The notes under the pieces are model-generated. The model saw only the letters and a program-made list of their open reading frames with translations, was not told where the DNA came from and searched no databases. Shown piece after piece: positions 1 to 5,940 of a DNA stretch of 8,846 nt (positions are counted from its first letter, which is position 1; every line of letters starts with the position of its first letter). The DNA is from Prevotellaceae bacterium (lineage in GTDB: Bacteria; Bacteroidota; Bacteroidia; Bacteroidales; UBA932), in assembly GCA_031259225.1 (NCBI GenBank), contig JAIRLT010000232.1:1-8846 (forward strand), written 5' to 3'. A program made the translations under genes and the position numbers.

Positions 1-42
1 AGCCGGTTAAACCGTTATTTTTTGGAAAATGTTAAAAACTTG

Positions 43-73
43 TTTGTAAATCCAAAATAAAGTAGTATCTTTG
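43..73 (+). promoter_or_regulatory. Bacteroidetes-type promoter of the rplM operon
   Basis: A -33 element TTTG (43-46) is followed after 19 bp by TATCTTTG (66-73), an exact match to the Bacteroidetes -7 consensus TAnnTTTG recognised by the primary sigma factor of this phylum. Transcription would start near 79, giving an A-rich leader of about 40 nt before the rplM GTG. No other candidate lies between here and the gene. Confidence 0.8.
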
Positions 74-120
74 CAACCCTTTTGAAAAAAACAACAGGTA
101 TTAATTAAAACATCAAGAAC

Positions 121-573
121 GTGGACACACAAAGTTACAAGACCGTATCGGCGAATGCCGCCACCGTCAGCAAAGAGTGGCTGATTATTGACGCTACGGA
201 TCAGGTATTGGGACGTCTTGCTTCGCGCGTGGCATACGTGCTTCGCGGCAAGCATAAAGTTAATTTTACGCCTCATGTAGATTGCGGCGACAATGTTATT
301 GTCATTAACGCCGAAAAAATCCGCCTCACCGGCAAAAAATTGACCGATAAAGTGTACGTCCGTCACACCGGCTATCCCGGCGGTCAACGCTTCGCAACCC
401 CCAAAGAGTTACTGTCGCGTAAACCGTTTGCAGTAGTAGAGGAAGCCATACGCGGTATGCTTCCTAAAAACCGCCTTGGCGCCGCTTTGTTCCGCAACCT
501 GCATGTGTATGCAGGCGCAGAACATCCGCATCAGGCACAACAACCCAAACAAATTACATTAAATGAAATTTAA
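121..573 (+). CDS. rplM: 50S ribosomal protein L13
   Basis: Structural protein of the large ribosomal subunit that binds 23S rRNA early in assembly. The 150-residue product has the L13 hallmarks: an N-terminal KEWLIIDATDQVLGRLAS stretch (about residues 18-35), the FTPHVDCGDNVIVINAEKI core (about 49-67), the HTGYPGG loop and the GMLPKNRLG segment. Length is normal for Bacteroidetes L13, which has a short N-terminal extension. The start is GTG at 121: an in-frame stop lies at 106-108 and there is no ATG between, while the next internal Met is far downstream. There is no Shine-Dalgarno sequence, only an A-rich leader. It is the first gene of the operon and lies 6 nt upstream of rpsI, the usual L13-S9 pairing found across bacteria, so translation of the two is probably coupled. 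Confidence 0.97.
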   Translation: MDTQSYKTVSANAATVSKEWLIIDATDQVLGRLASRVAYVLRGKHKVNFTPHVDCGDNVIVINAEKIRLTGKKLTDKVYVRHTGYPGGQRFATPKELLSRKPFAVVEEAIRGMLPKNRLGAALFRNLHVYAGAEHPHQAQQPKQITLNEI

Positions 574-579
574 CAGAGC

Positions 580-969
580 ATGGAAGTAATCAACGCACTT
601 GGAAGACGAAAATCAGCCATTGCCCGCATTTACGTAAATCCCGGCAAAGGCGCTATTGTGATAAACAATCGCCCGATGGAACAGTACTTCCCGATGGACA
701 CTTTGCAGTACATCGTCAAACAACCGCTCGAATTGACCGGCACCACCGCCAACTACGACATCAAAGTTAATCTGGATGGCGGCGGCAGCAAAGGACAGGC
801 AGAAGCGCTCCGTTTGGCTATAGCGCGCGCATTGTGCAAAATCGATAAGGAAGCGCATCGCCCGGTATTAAAGACCAACGGCTTGCTCACCCGCGACCCC
901 CGCGAGGTGGAACGCAAGAAACCCGGTCGTCCCGGTGCGCGCAAACGCTTCCAATTCAGTAAACGGTAA
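580..969 (+). CDS. rpsI: 30S ribosomal protein S9
   Basis: Small-subunit ribosomal protein whose C-terminal tail reaches the P-site tRNA. The 129-residue product begins with the family signature EVINALGRRKSAIARIYV and contains the LDGGGSKGQAEALRLAIARAL helix region (about residues 65-85). It ends in a basic tail with PGARKRFQFSKR, the expected S9 terminus that contacts the tRNA anticodon stem. The length is typical and complete. It starts 6 nt after the rplM stop with no clear Shine-Dalgarno motif. An inverted repeat overlaps its stop codon (959-984), so ribosomes terminating here would disturb that structure. The next gene, rpsB, follows after 204 nt on the same strand. Confidence 0.97.
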   Translation: MEVINALGRRKSAIARIYVNPGKGAIVINNRPMEQYFPMDTLQYIVKQPLELTGTTANYDIKVNLDGGGSKGQAEALRLAIARALCKIDKEAHRPVLKTNGLLTRDPREVERKKPGRPGARKRFQFSKR

Positions 970-984
970 TTTTTCACCGTTTAC
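959..984 (+). other. Perfect hairpin spanning the rpsI stop codon
   Basis: GTAAACGGT (959-967) is perfectly complementary to ACCGTTTAC (976-984), giving a 9-bp stem with an 8-nt loop that includes most of the TAA stop. No U-tract follows, so it does not look like a simple terminator. It could be an attenuation or RNA-processing element, or the first helix of a leader for rpsB. The pairing is seen directly; the role is inferred. Confidence 0.5.
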
Positions 985-988
985 AATG

Positions 989-1064
989 CACGGCAATGGT
1001 TTCAAACTTCCTGCCATGAATTAGCAAGGTACGAATGCCTGCTGATTTTGCGAAGTTGCCTTGC
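989..1064 (+). promoter_or_regulatory. Structured interval upstream of rpsB, candidate S2 leader
   Basis: Two further potential hairpins follow the one over the rpsI stop. The first pairs CACGGCA (989-995) with TGCCATG (1012-1018), 6 of 7 pairs with one A-C mismatch. The second pairs GCAAGGTA (1024-1031) with TGCCTTGC (1057-1064), 8 bp including one G-U. An A-rich unstructured stretch (about 1141-1173) then leads to the rpsB ATG. In several bacterial phyla rpsB-tsf mRNA has a leader through which S2 represses its own synthesis; a similar element is plausible here, but I do not recognise a catalogued motif. A poor -7-like box TGGCTTTG (1084-1091) lacks the key A and a convincing -33 element. 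Confidence 0.35.
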
Positions 1065-1173
1065 CGCGAAAAATTATACGGATTGGCTTTGACCGCTACT
1101 ACCGCATGATTGAAGTAAGAGACGTAAAGCATAACGCTTCACAACAAAAAAATAAAAACAAAAAAGAAAAAAC

Positions 1174-1968
1174 ATGTCCAGAACAAATTTCCAAGAACTT
1201 TTAGATGCAGGCGTCCACTTCGGACACATGAAACGCAAGTGGAACCCTAAAATGGCGCCGTATATTTTTATGGAAAAAAACGGTATCCATATTATTGACC
1301 TGCACAAAACCGCGCTGAAAATCGACGAAGCTGCCAATGTGATGAGGCAGCTTGCCCGTAGCGGTCGCAAAATTCTTTTTGTTGCAACCAAGAAACAAGC
1401 CAAAGAAATTGTGGCGGAACAAGCCAAAGCGGTAAACATGCCGTATGTGACGGAACGCTGGCCCGGTGGAATGCTGACCAATTTCCCGACCATTCGCAAG
1501 GCGGTGAAGAAAATGAACACCCTCGACAAAATGGTTACCGACGGCACTTTCGAAACACTGGCAAAGCGTGAACGGTTACAGGTAACGCGCCAACGCGCCA
1601 AATTAGAAAAGAATTTAGGCTCTATCGCTGATTTGAACCGCTTGCCTGCCGCCCTTTTCGTGGTGGATATACAAAAAGAAGCGAATGCCGTGAAAGAAGC
1701 CAACCGCTTAAGTATCCCGGTCATTGCAATGGTGGATACTTGCTGCGACCCTACCACCATTGATTATGTAATCCCGGCAAATGACGATGCGGCGAAATCC
1801 ATTGCATTGGTTGTTTCTGTTTTATGCCGGGCTATCAATGACGGTTTGCAGGAAGGGAAAGTAGAGAAAGAAAAAAATGTCAATGTTCCCACAAATGAAA
1901 ATATAGAAAGCGGCGAAGGGAAGAAAATACGTTCCCGCAGAACCGTTGCGAGGAAAAAAGAAGAATAA
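1174..1968 (+). CDS. rpsB: 30S ribosomal protein S2
   Basis: Late-assembling small-subunit protein that sits on the back of the 30S head-body junction and recruits S1 in many bacteria. The 264-residue product carries the N-terminal LLDAGVHFGHMKRKWNPKM signature (about residues 9-27), the ERWPGGMLTNF segment, the NRLPAALFVVDIQKE strand and the C-terminal PVIAMVDTCCDPTTIDYVIP region. A charged tail (GKKIRSRRTVARKKEE) extends the core, as is common in this phylum. The ATG at 1174 begins the canonical SRTNFQELLDAGVHFGH start. It is preceded by an A-rich leader with no Shine-Dalgarno motif, typical of highly expressed Bacteroidetes genes. The gene precedes tsf by 26 nt, the near-universal rpsB-tsf pairing. 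Confidence 0.97.
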   Translation: MSRTNFQELLDAGVHFGHMKRKWNPKMAPYIFMEKNGIHIIDLHKTALKIDEAANVMRQLARSGRKILFVATKKQAKEIVAEQAKAVNMPYVTERWPGGMLTNFPTIRKAVKKMNTLDKMVTDGTFETLAKRERLQVTRQRAKLEKNLGSIADLNRLPAALFVVDIQKEANAVKEANRLSIPVIAMVDTCCDPTTIDYVIPANDDAAKSIALVVSVLCRAINDGLQEGKVEKEKNVNVPTNENIESGEGKKIRSRRTVARKKEE

Positions 1969-1983
1969 AAACACATAATATAA

Positions 1984-1989
1984 AAGGAG
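1984..1989 (+). promoter_or_regulatory. Strong Shine-Dalgarno sequence of tsf
   Basis: AAGGAG lies 5 nt upstream of the tsf ATG at 1995. It is the only textbook Shine-Dalgarno motif I see in front of a gene in this window; the three genes upstream in the operon have A-rich leaders instead. It fixes the tsf start. Confidence 0.75.
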
Positions 1990-1994
1990 TATTT

Positions 1995-2831
1995 ATGGAA
2001 ATTAAAGCACAAGATGTAGCTAAGTTGCGCCAAATGACCGGCGCCGGCATGATGGACTGCAAAAACGCCTTGGTGGAAGCCAACGGCGATTTTGAACGTG
2101 CAAAAGAAATTATCCGCGAAAAAGGTAAGCTGGTAGCTGCCAAACGCGCCGACCGCGAAACTACCGAAGGCGCAGTGATAGCCAAAATTTCAGCAGACGC
2201 AAAGAAAGCAATATTGGTAGCATTAGGTTGCGAAACCGACTTTGTGGCAGGGAACGCCGAATTTAAGGCGTTAGCAAACAGTATTGCCGACACGGCGTTA
2301 GCAGAATTTCCCGCCACTCCGGAAGCATTGCATGCCGCCCGCATCGGCGAAACAACCATTGAAGAATTGGTTACGCAACAAACCGGGAAATCGGGCGAAA
2401 AACATGTCATTGCTTATTACGGCACGCTGGAAGCGCCGTTCATTTCATCGTATATCCACATGACCGGGAAAGTGGCAACGATTGTAGGCTTTTCAAAAGC
2501 TATCAGCAATGAAACCGGACGCGAAATAGCCATGCAAATTACGGCGATGAACCCGGTATCGGTGAGCCGCAATGATTGCCCGGCAGAAGTTGTCGAAAAA
2601 GAATTAACCATTTACCGCGAACAAATCCGCCAAGACCCGAAAATGGCAGACAAGCCGGCAAATATGATTGAACAAATTGCACAGGGTAAATTAAATAAAT
2701 TCTTTAAGGAAAGCACCCTCGAAGACCAAACATTTGTAAAGGACGGGAAAATTTCGGTGGCGCAATATTTAAAATCGGCAGACGCTGAAGTGAAAGTTAC
2801 CGGTTTCCGCCGTTTTTCGCTTAACGACTAA
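1995..2831 (+). CDS. tsf: Translation elongation factor Ts
   Basis: Guanine-nucleotide exchange factor that regenerates EF-Tu-GTP from EF-Tu-GDP in the cytoplasm. The 278-residue protein opens with the UBA-like domain (VAKLRQMTGAGMMDCKNAL, about residues 8-26) and contains the diagnostic GCETDFVAGN motif (about 78-87), whose Asp-Phe pair intrudes into EF-Tu. The dimerisation core follows, with the YIHMTGKVATIVGF and AMQITAMNPVSV segments, and the C-terminal part holds the usual conserved TLEDQTFVKD stretch. Length is normal. The start is supported by a strong Shine-Dalgarno sequence and by homology. It is the last gene of the translation operon, followed 20 nt after its stop by an intrinsic terminator. 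Confidence 0.97.
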   Translation: MEIKAQDVAKLRQMTGAGMMDCKNALVEANGDFERAKEIIREKGKLVAAKRADRETTEGAVIAKISADAKKAILVALGCETDFVAGNAEFKALANSIADTALAEFPATPEALHAARIGETTIEELVTQQTGKSGEKHVIAYYGTLEAPFISSYIHMTGKVATIVGFSKAISNETGREIAMQITAMNPVSVSRNDCPAEVVEKELTIYREQIRQDPKMADKPANMIEQIAQGKLNKFFKESTLEDQTFVKDGKISVAQYLKSADAEVKVTGFRRFSLND

Positions 2832-2851
2832 CAGCGTCAAAAAGACTAATT

Positions 2852-2883
2852 AAAAAAACTTGCAGTAAATGCAAGTTTTTTTT
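2852..2883 (+). terminator. Intrinsic terminator of the rplM-tsf operon
   Basis: A seven-A run plus CTTGCA (2852-2864) pairs with TGCAAG plus seven Ts (2870-2882) around a GTAAA loop, a 13-bp perfect stem whose right arm runs into a T8 tract (2876-2883). It is symmetric, so it could also stop antisense transcription arriving from msrA. Confidence 0.9.
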
Positions 2884-2904
2884 GTATACCATCAACAATT
2901 TATC

Positions 2905-2982
2905 AAAAAAAAGTGCCATCTTTACGTCAGCGAATATTCACAACCTACTAAAAACACATTTACACTGCCGTAAAAATGGCAC
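2905..2982 (-). terminator. Probable msrA terminator (long hairpin, U8 tract)
   Basis: GTGCCATCTTTACG (2913-2926) pairs with CGTAAAAATGGCAC (2969-2982). In the - strand transcript the single mismatch becomes a G-U pair, so all 14 positions pair. A 1x1 mismatch is then followed by five more pairs (2928-2932 with 2963-2967), again with one G-U that exists only in the - strand RNA. The hairpin is followed on that strand by eight Us (complement of 2905-2912). The 30-nt apical loop is long for a terminator. It lies 24 nt beyond the msrA stop codon. Confidence 0.65.
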
Positions 2983-3006
2983 AAGCCACGCTATCTTAAA
3001 AATTAC

Positions 3007-3546
3007 CTATCCATGCTCTGTTGTCTCTTTATTGTTTTTAAAACGTTTAACGCGTACGTGGCAATGAGGCTGTAACCCTTTTTTGTTGTAGTAATCCTGA
3101 TGATATTCATCAGCCGACCAAAAGGTGGAAGCCGGTGTAATTTGCGTTACTACTTTATATCCGTTATGCACTAATTCGTCTATCAATTGTTCTGCAATTG
3201 TTTTTTGTTGAAGCGTGGTATAGAATATTTCCGAACGGTATTGCAGACCAATGTCCGGTCCTTGCCCGTCTGTTTGTGTGGGATCGTGTATTTCGAAAAA
3301 CAATCGCGCCAGTGCTTCAAAATTTGTTTGTGTCGTATCAAAAATTACGCGCACTGCTTCCGCATGCCCGGTATTTTTTTTGCACACTTCTTCATATGTT
3401 GGCTGGCATTTGCTTCCGCCGATGAAACCAACGGTTGTAACGGTTACGCCTTTTGCTTTTTGCATATAATATTCGACACCCCAGAAGCACCCGCCGGCGA
3501 AAATTGCCGTTTCGAAAGTAAAAGTTGTATGATTGTTTTTTATCAT
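3007..3546 (-). CDS. msrA: Peptide methionine-(S)-S-oxide reductase MsrA
   Basis: Repairs oxidised proteins by reducing methionine-S-sulfoxide, with electrons normally supplied by thioredoxin. The 179-residue protein has the catalytic AGGCFWG motif (residues 17-23, catalytic Cys20), the GFIGG and PTYEEVC segments, GHAEAVRV (about 61-68), and FFEIHDPTQTDGQGPDIGLQYRS in pieces along the core, then the ADEYHQDYY motif. All are standard for MsrA. A further Cys in the C-terminal PHCHVR segment and one in YEEVC are candidate resolving cysteines. There is no fused MsrB domain and no signal peptide, so it is probably cytoplasmic. The N-terminus begins directly before the first beta strand, in keeping with the ATG chosen. 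It stands alone: convergent with tsf, and separated from guaA by 137 nt with a candidate promoter. Confidence 0.96.
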   Translation of the reverse strand: MIKNNHTTFTFETAIFAGGCFWGVEYYMQKAKGVTVTTVGFIGGSKCQPTYEEVCKKNTGHAEAVRVIFDTTQTNFEALARLFFEIHDPTQTDGQGPDIGLQYRSEIFYTTLQQKTIAEQLIDELVHNGYKVVTQITPASTFWSADEYHQDYYNKKGLQPHCHVRVKRFKNNKETTEHG

Positions 3547-3560
3547 TTGGACAGCCGGAA

Positions 3561-3568
3561 CAAAACTA
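3561..3568 (-). promoter_or_regulatory. Candidate -7 box for msrA
   Basis: On the - strand the sequence TAGTTTTG matches the Bacteroidetes TAnnTTTG box. No clear TTTG occurs at the expected -33 distance, and the implied 5' leader would be only about 8 nt, so this is tentative. The rest of the 137-nt guaA-msrA gap (3547-3683) is AT-rich and shows no convincing guaA terminator, so read-through from guaA is possible. Confidence 0.4.
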
Positions 3569-3683
3569 TCGGTATTGTTCCTTTCTTTGTGGTTTCTAAA
3601 TTTAAGACAGCAGAAATTAACGAAAGTTTATTTATTTTAATGGAGCAATATGGTGGATGGTTTTCCGGTTTTTTTGCATGGTA

Positions 3684-5213
3684 TTACTCCCACTCAATGG
3701 TGGCGGGCGGTTTCGAACTGATGTCGTAAACAACGCGGTTTACACCTTTCACCTTATTGATAATTTCTTTAGATATTTTAGACAGAAAATCATAGGGCAA
3801 ATGTACCCAGTCAGCCGTCATGCCGTCGGTAGAGGTAACGGCGCGCAGGGCAATAGTATATTCGTAGGTACGTTCGTCGCCCATCACGCCGACGCTTTTT
3901 ACAGGCAATAAAATAGCCGCCGCCTGCCATACCTCGCTGTATAAGCCCGCTTCACGAAGCCCATCGATAAAAATGGCGTCGGCTTCTTGCAGGATAGTTA
4001 TCTTTTCTTTGCTTACCGCGCCCAATATACGGATGCCCAAACCCGGTCCGGGAAAGGGATGGCGGCAGAGCAACGCCGGCTTTATGCCCAATGCCGCACC
4101 CACGCGGCGCACTTCATCTTTGAACAGCGAGCGCAACGGTTCTACTATTTTTAAGTGCATCCGTTCCGGCAGCCCGCCTACGTTGTGGTGTGATTTGATT
4201 GTCGCCGACGGTCCGTTCACCGACACTGATTCTATCACGTCGGGATAAATGGTTCCTTGCGCCAGCCATTTTACATTTTCGATTTTGTGCGCTTCGCGGT
4301 CGAATGTTTCAATGAATACGCGACCGATTATTTTCCGCTTTTGTTCGGGGTCTTCCACGCCGGCAAGCGGCGAAAGGAATTCGTTGCCGGCATCTACGCC
4401 GGTAACATTTAAACCCATGTCGCGGTAGGATGCCAGCACGCCGGCAAATTCGTTTTTGCGCAACAGTCCGTTGTCCACAAAAATGCAGTACAGGTTTTTC
4501 CCGATAGCTTTATGCAGCAAAACCGCCGTTACCGACGAATCCACGCCGCCCGATAATCCCAATACAACCTTATCGCTGCCTATTTTTTCCTGCCATGTTT
4601 TTACCGTGTTTTCAATAAATGAACCGGGCGTCCAGTCGCAACGGCAACGGCAAATTTCCTTCACGAAGTTTTCCAAAATCTGTTGCCCTTCCGTTGAGTG
4701 ATACACTTCCGGGTGGAATTGCAAGCCATACGTCGGCTCGCCTTCGATAAGGTATGCTGCATTTTTCACGTCGGCAGTCGAAGCGATGCTCCTTGCCTGT
4801 GGCGGCAATGCGGTAATCGTGTCGCCATGCGACATCCATACCTGCGAAGAAGGGGAAAGGTTTTTGAAAATCGGAACCGTGGCGTCCGTTACGGACAACT
4901 GCGCCCTGCCGTATTCGCGCGTATTCGACGGCTGCACTTCGCCGCCGGAATATTGCGCCAAATATTGCGCCCCGTAACATACGCCCAATAACGGAAGTTT
5001 TCCCTTGACCGGTTGCAAATCCATTCCCGGAGCGCCGGCGTCGCGCACGGAATAAGGGCTACCCGACAGGATTATACCTTTCACGCTTTCATCCGGAACG
5101 GGCATTTTATTGTAGGGGTAAATCTCACAATACACATTCAGTTCCCGCAACCGCCGTCCTATAAGTTGCGTATATTGCGAGCCGAAATCAAGGATAAATA
5201 TTTTTTCTTGCAT
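3684..5213 (-). CDS. guaA: GMP synthase (glutamine-hydrolysing)
   Basis: Converts XMP to GMP using ATP and ammonia released from glutamine, the last step of de novo guanine nucleotide synthesis. The 509-residue protein is the normal two-domain form. The N-terminal class I glutamine amidotransferase domain has the nucleophile elbow GVCYGAQ (Cys79) and the FHPEV motif (His167, Glu169) completing the triad. The ATP-pyrophosphatase domain begins near residue 200 with the P-loop-like GLSGGVDSS (219-227). A dimerisation domain follows, with PFPGPGLGIRILG and the C-terminus KPPATIEWE expected for the family. The start gives the standard EKIFILDFGSQYTQLIGRR N-terminus. It is the distal gene of the pyrG run, 13 nt after the DUF4435 gene; I find no good promoter of its own in that gap. 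Confidence 0.98.
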   Translation of the reverse strand: MQEKIFILDFGSQYTQLIGRRLRELNVYCEIYPYNKMPVPDESVKGIILSGSPYSVRDAGAPGMDLQPVKGKLPLLGVCYGAQYLAQYSGGEVQPSNTREYGRAQLSVTDATVPIFKNLSPSSQVWMSHGDTITALPPQARSIASTADVKNAAYLIEGEPTYGLQFHPEVYHSTEGQQILENFVKEICRCRCDWTPGSFIENTVKTWQEKIGSDKVVLGLSGGVDSSVTAVLLHKAIGKNLYCIFVDNGLLRKNEFAGVLASYRDMGLNVTGVDAGNEFLSPLAGVEDPEQKRKIIGRVFIETFDREAHKIENVKWLAQGTIYPDVIESVSVNGPSATIKSHHNVGGLPERMHLKIVEPLRSLFKDEVRRVGAALGIKPALLCRHPFPGPGLGIRILGAVSKEKITILQEADAIFIDGLREAGLYSEVWQAAAILLPVKSVGVMGDERTYEYTIALRAVTSTDGMTADWVHLPYDFLSKISKEIINKVKGVNRVVYDISSKPPATIEWE

Positions 5214-5226
5214 GTAATTTCATATG

Positions 5227-5937
5227 TTAATTAGCAAACAGGGTGGCAATGTCTTCCATTATTTTATTCATCGGAAAATGTGAAAATGACAAGTTATCGC
5301 CGCATTGCAGTTTGTGTTTAAGTGTTTTTGCCGGGATAAATAAGTAAGTATTATCAACGGTAAGTCCGGCAGCAGTAGCACTAACAGCCACCGTGCCGCT
5401 GGGGTATTTCACCCGGATATTTTTTTGCAATGCGTCCAAAGTAGCGTCCTGCCTGTTGGCAAATGCAATATCGTCATTAAATTTCCTGTTAAACTCAGCT
5501 ATCCTGTTGCCGTTTGCCAAATGGGCTGAAAAAGCAGGATAGATAATAGCGGAGTATTTTTTCAAGAAATCCTGCAAGCCGGCATTTGCCGCCAAATAAT
5601 GGTTTTCTATGGCATAGGCGTATGTTTGCAGTATAAAATTTTGTACACAGTGGGTTGGTTGCGATTGCAGGATATAGTCGTAATCGCTGTCGATACAGAT
5701 AAAAAAACGTTTGGATAAAAATCCGGAATATTTCAGGCATTCCTGTTTCCCGCCGGTTTTTGTATCAGTGTTGCAGCCGGAAATAGTGCGTACCTGTTTC
5801 CGCGCATGCCGGAATATTTTTTCCCAGAAAGGCTTGTCTGTCTCTCCTTCTACAAATATAACCGCATCTATTTTTTCGAGCGCCGCCTCCTTCGCATAGA
5901 ACATTGCCCATTTACGATAATAATCACGTCGCTGCAT
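5227..5937 (-). CDS. DUF4435 TOPRIM-like protein, putative AriB-type nuclease effector
   Basis: A 236-residue protein that I assign to the DUF4435 (TOPRIM-like) family by its motifs. VEGETDK (residues 29-35) supplies the TOPRIM glutamate (Glu30), FFICIDSDYDY (78-88) supplies the DxD pair (Asp83, Asp85), and AIENHYL (109-115) matches the family's 'IENY' motif. All the acidic metal-binding positions are therefore intact, so an active Mg-dependent nuclease is plausible. There is no signal peptide or membrane segment. DUF4435 proteins commonly pair with ABC/SMC-type ATPases. In the PARIS anti-phage system the DUF4435 partner (AriB) is released from the ATPase AriA and cleaves host tRNA. Here it begins 3 nt after the ATPase stop, the same gene order as PARIS. 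It appears shorter than AriB of the characterised E. coli system as I remember it. The DUF4435 assignment is fairly secure; defence function is inferred from family and context. Confidence 0.8.
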   Translation of the reverse strand: MQRRDYYRKWAMFYAKEAALEKIDAVIFVEGETDKPFWEKIFRHARKQVRTISGCNTDTKTGGKQECLKYSGFLSKRFFICIDSDYDYILQSQPTHCVQNFILQTYAYAIENHYLAANAGLQDFLKKYSAIIYPAFSAHLANGNRIAEFNRKFNDDIAFANRQDATLDALQKNIRVKYPSGTVAVSATAAGLTVDNTYLFIPAKTLKHKLQCGDNLSFSHFPMNKIMEDIATLFAN

Positions 5938-5940
5938 TGT

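Noticed and set aside
4..23. Short palindrome CGGTTAAACCG followed by T6, possibly the terminator of a gene left of the window
   Set aside because: Only a 4-bp stem with a 3-nt loop can form in RNA, and the left context is cut off, so it cannot be supported.
1084..1091. Possible internal promoter box TGGCTTTG before rpsB
   Set aside because: It lacks the A of TAnnTTTG and a convincing -33 TTTG, so it falls below the three promoters called here.
1106..1204. A 32-codon open frame beginning ATGATTGAAGTAAGA, overlapping the rpsB start out of frame
   Set aside because: No ribosome-binding signal, lysine/asparagine-rich because of the A-rich leader, and no recognisable family. A regulatory upstream frame for rpsB is possible but nothing beyond the open frame supports it.
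2882..3067. 61-residue + strand open frame in the tsf-msrA gap
   Set aside because: It starts inside the T-tract of the tsf terminator, overlaps the msrA terminator and the msrA 3' end, and has low-complexity composition; it is almost certainly not a gene.
3570..3683. Terminator for guaA
   Set aside because: Only weak AT-rich stems such as the one around 3616-3631 can be drawn, with no matching U-tract on the - strand.
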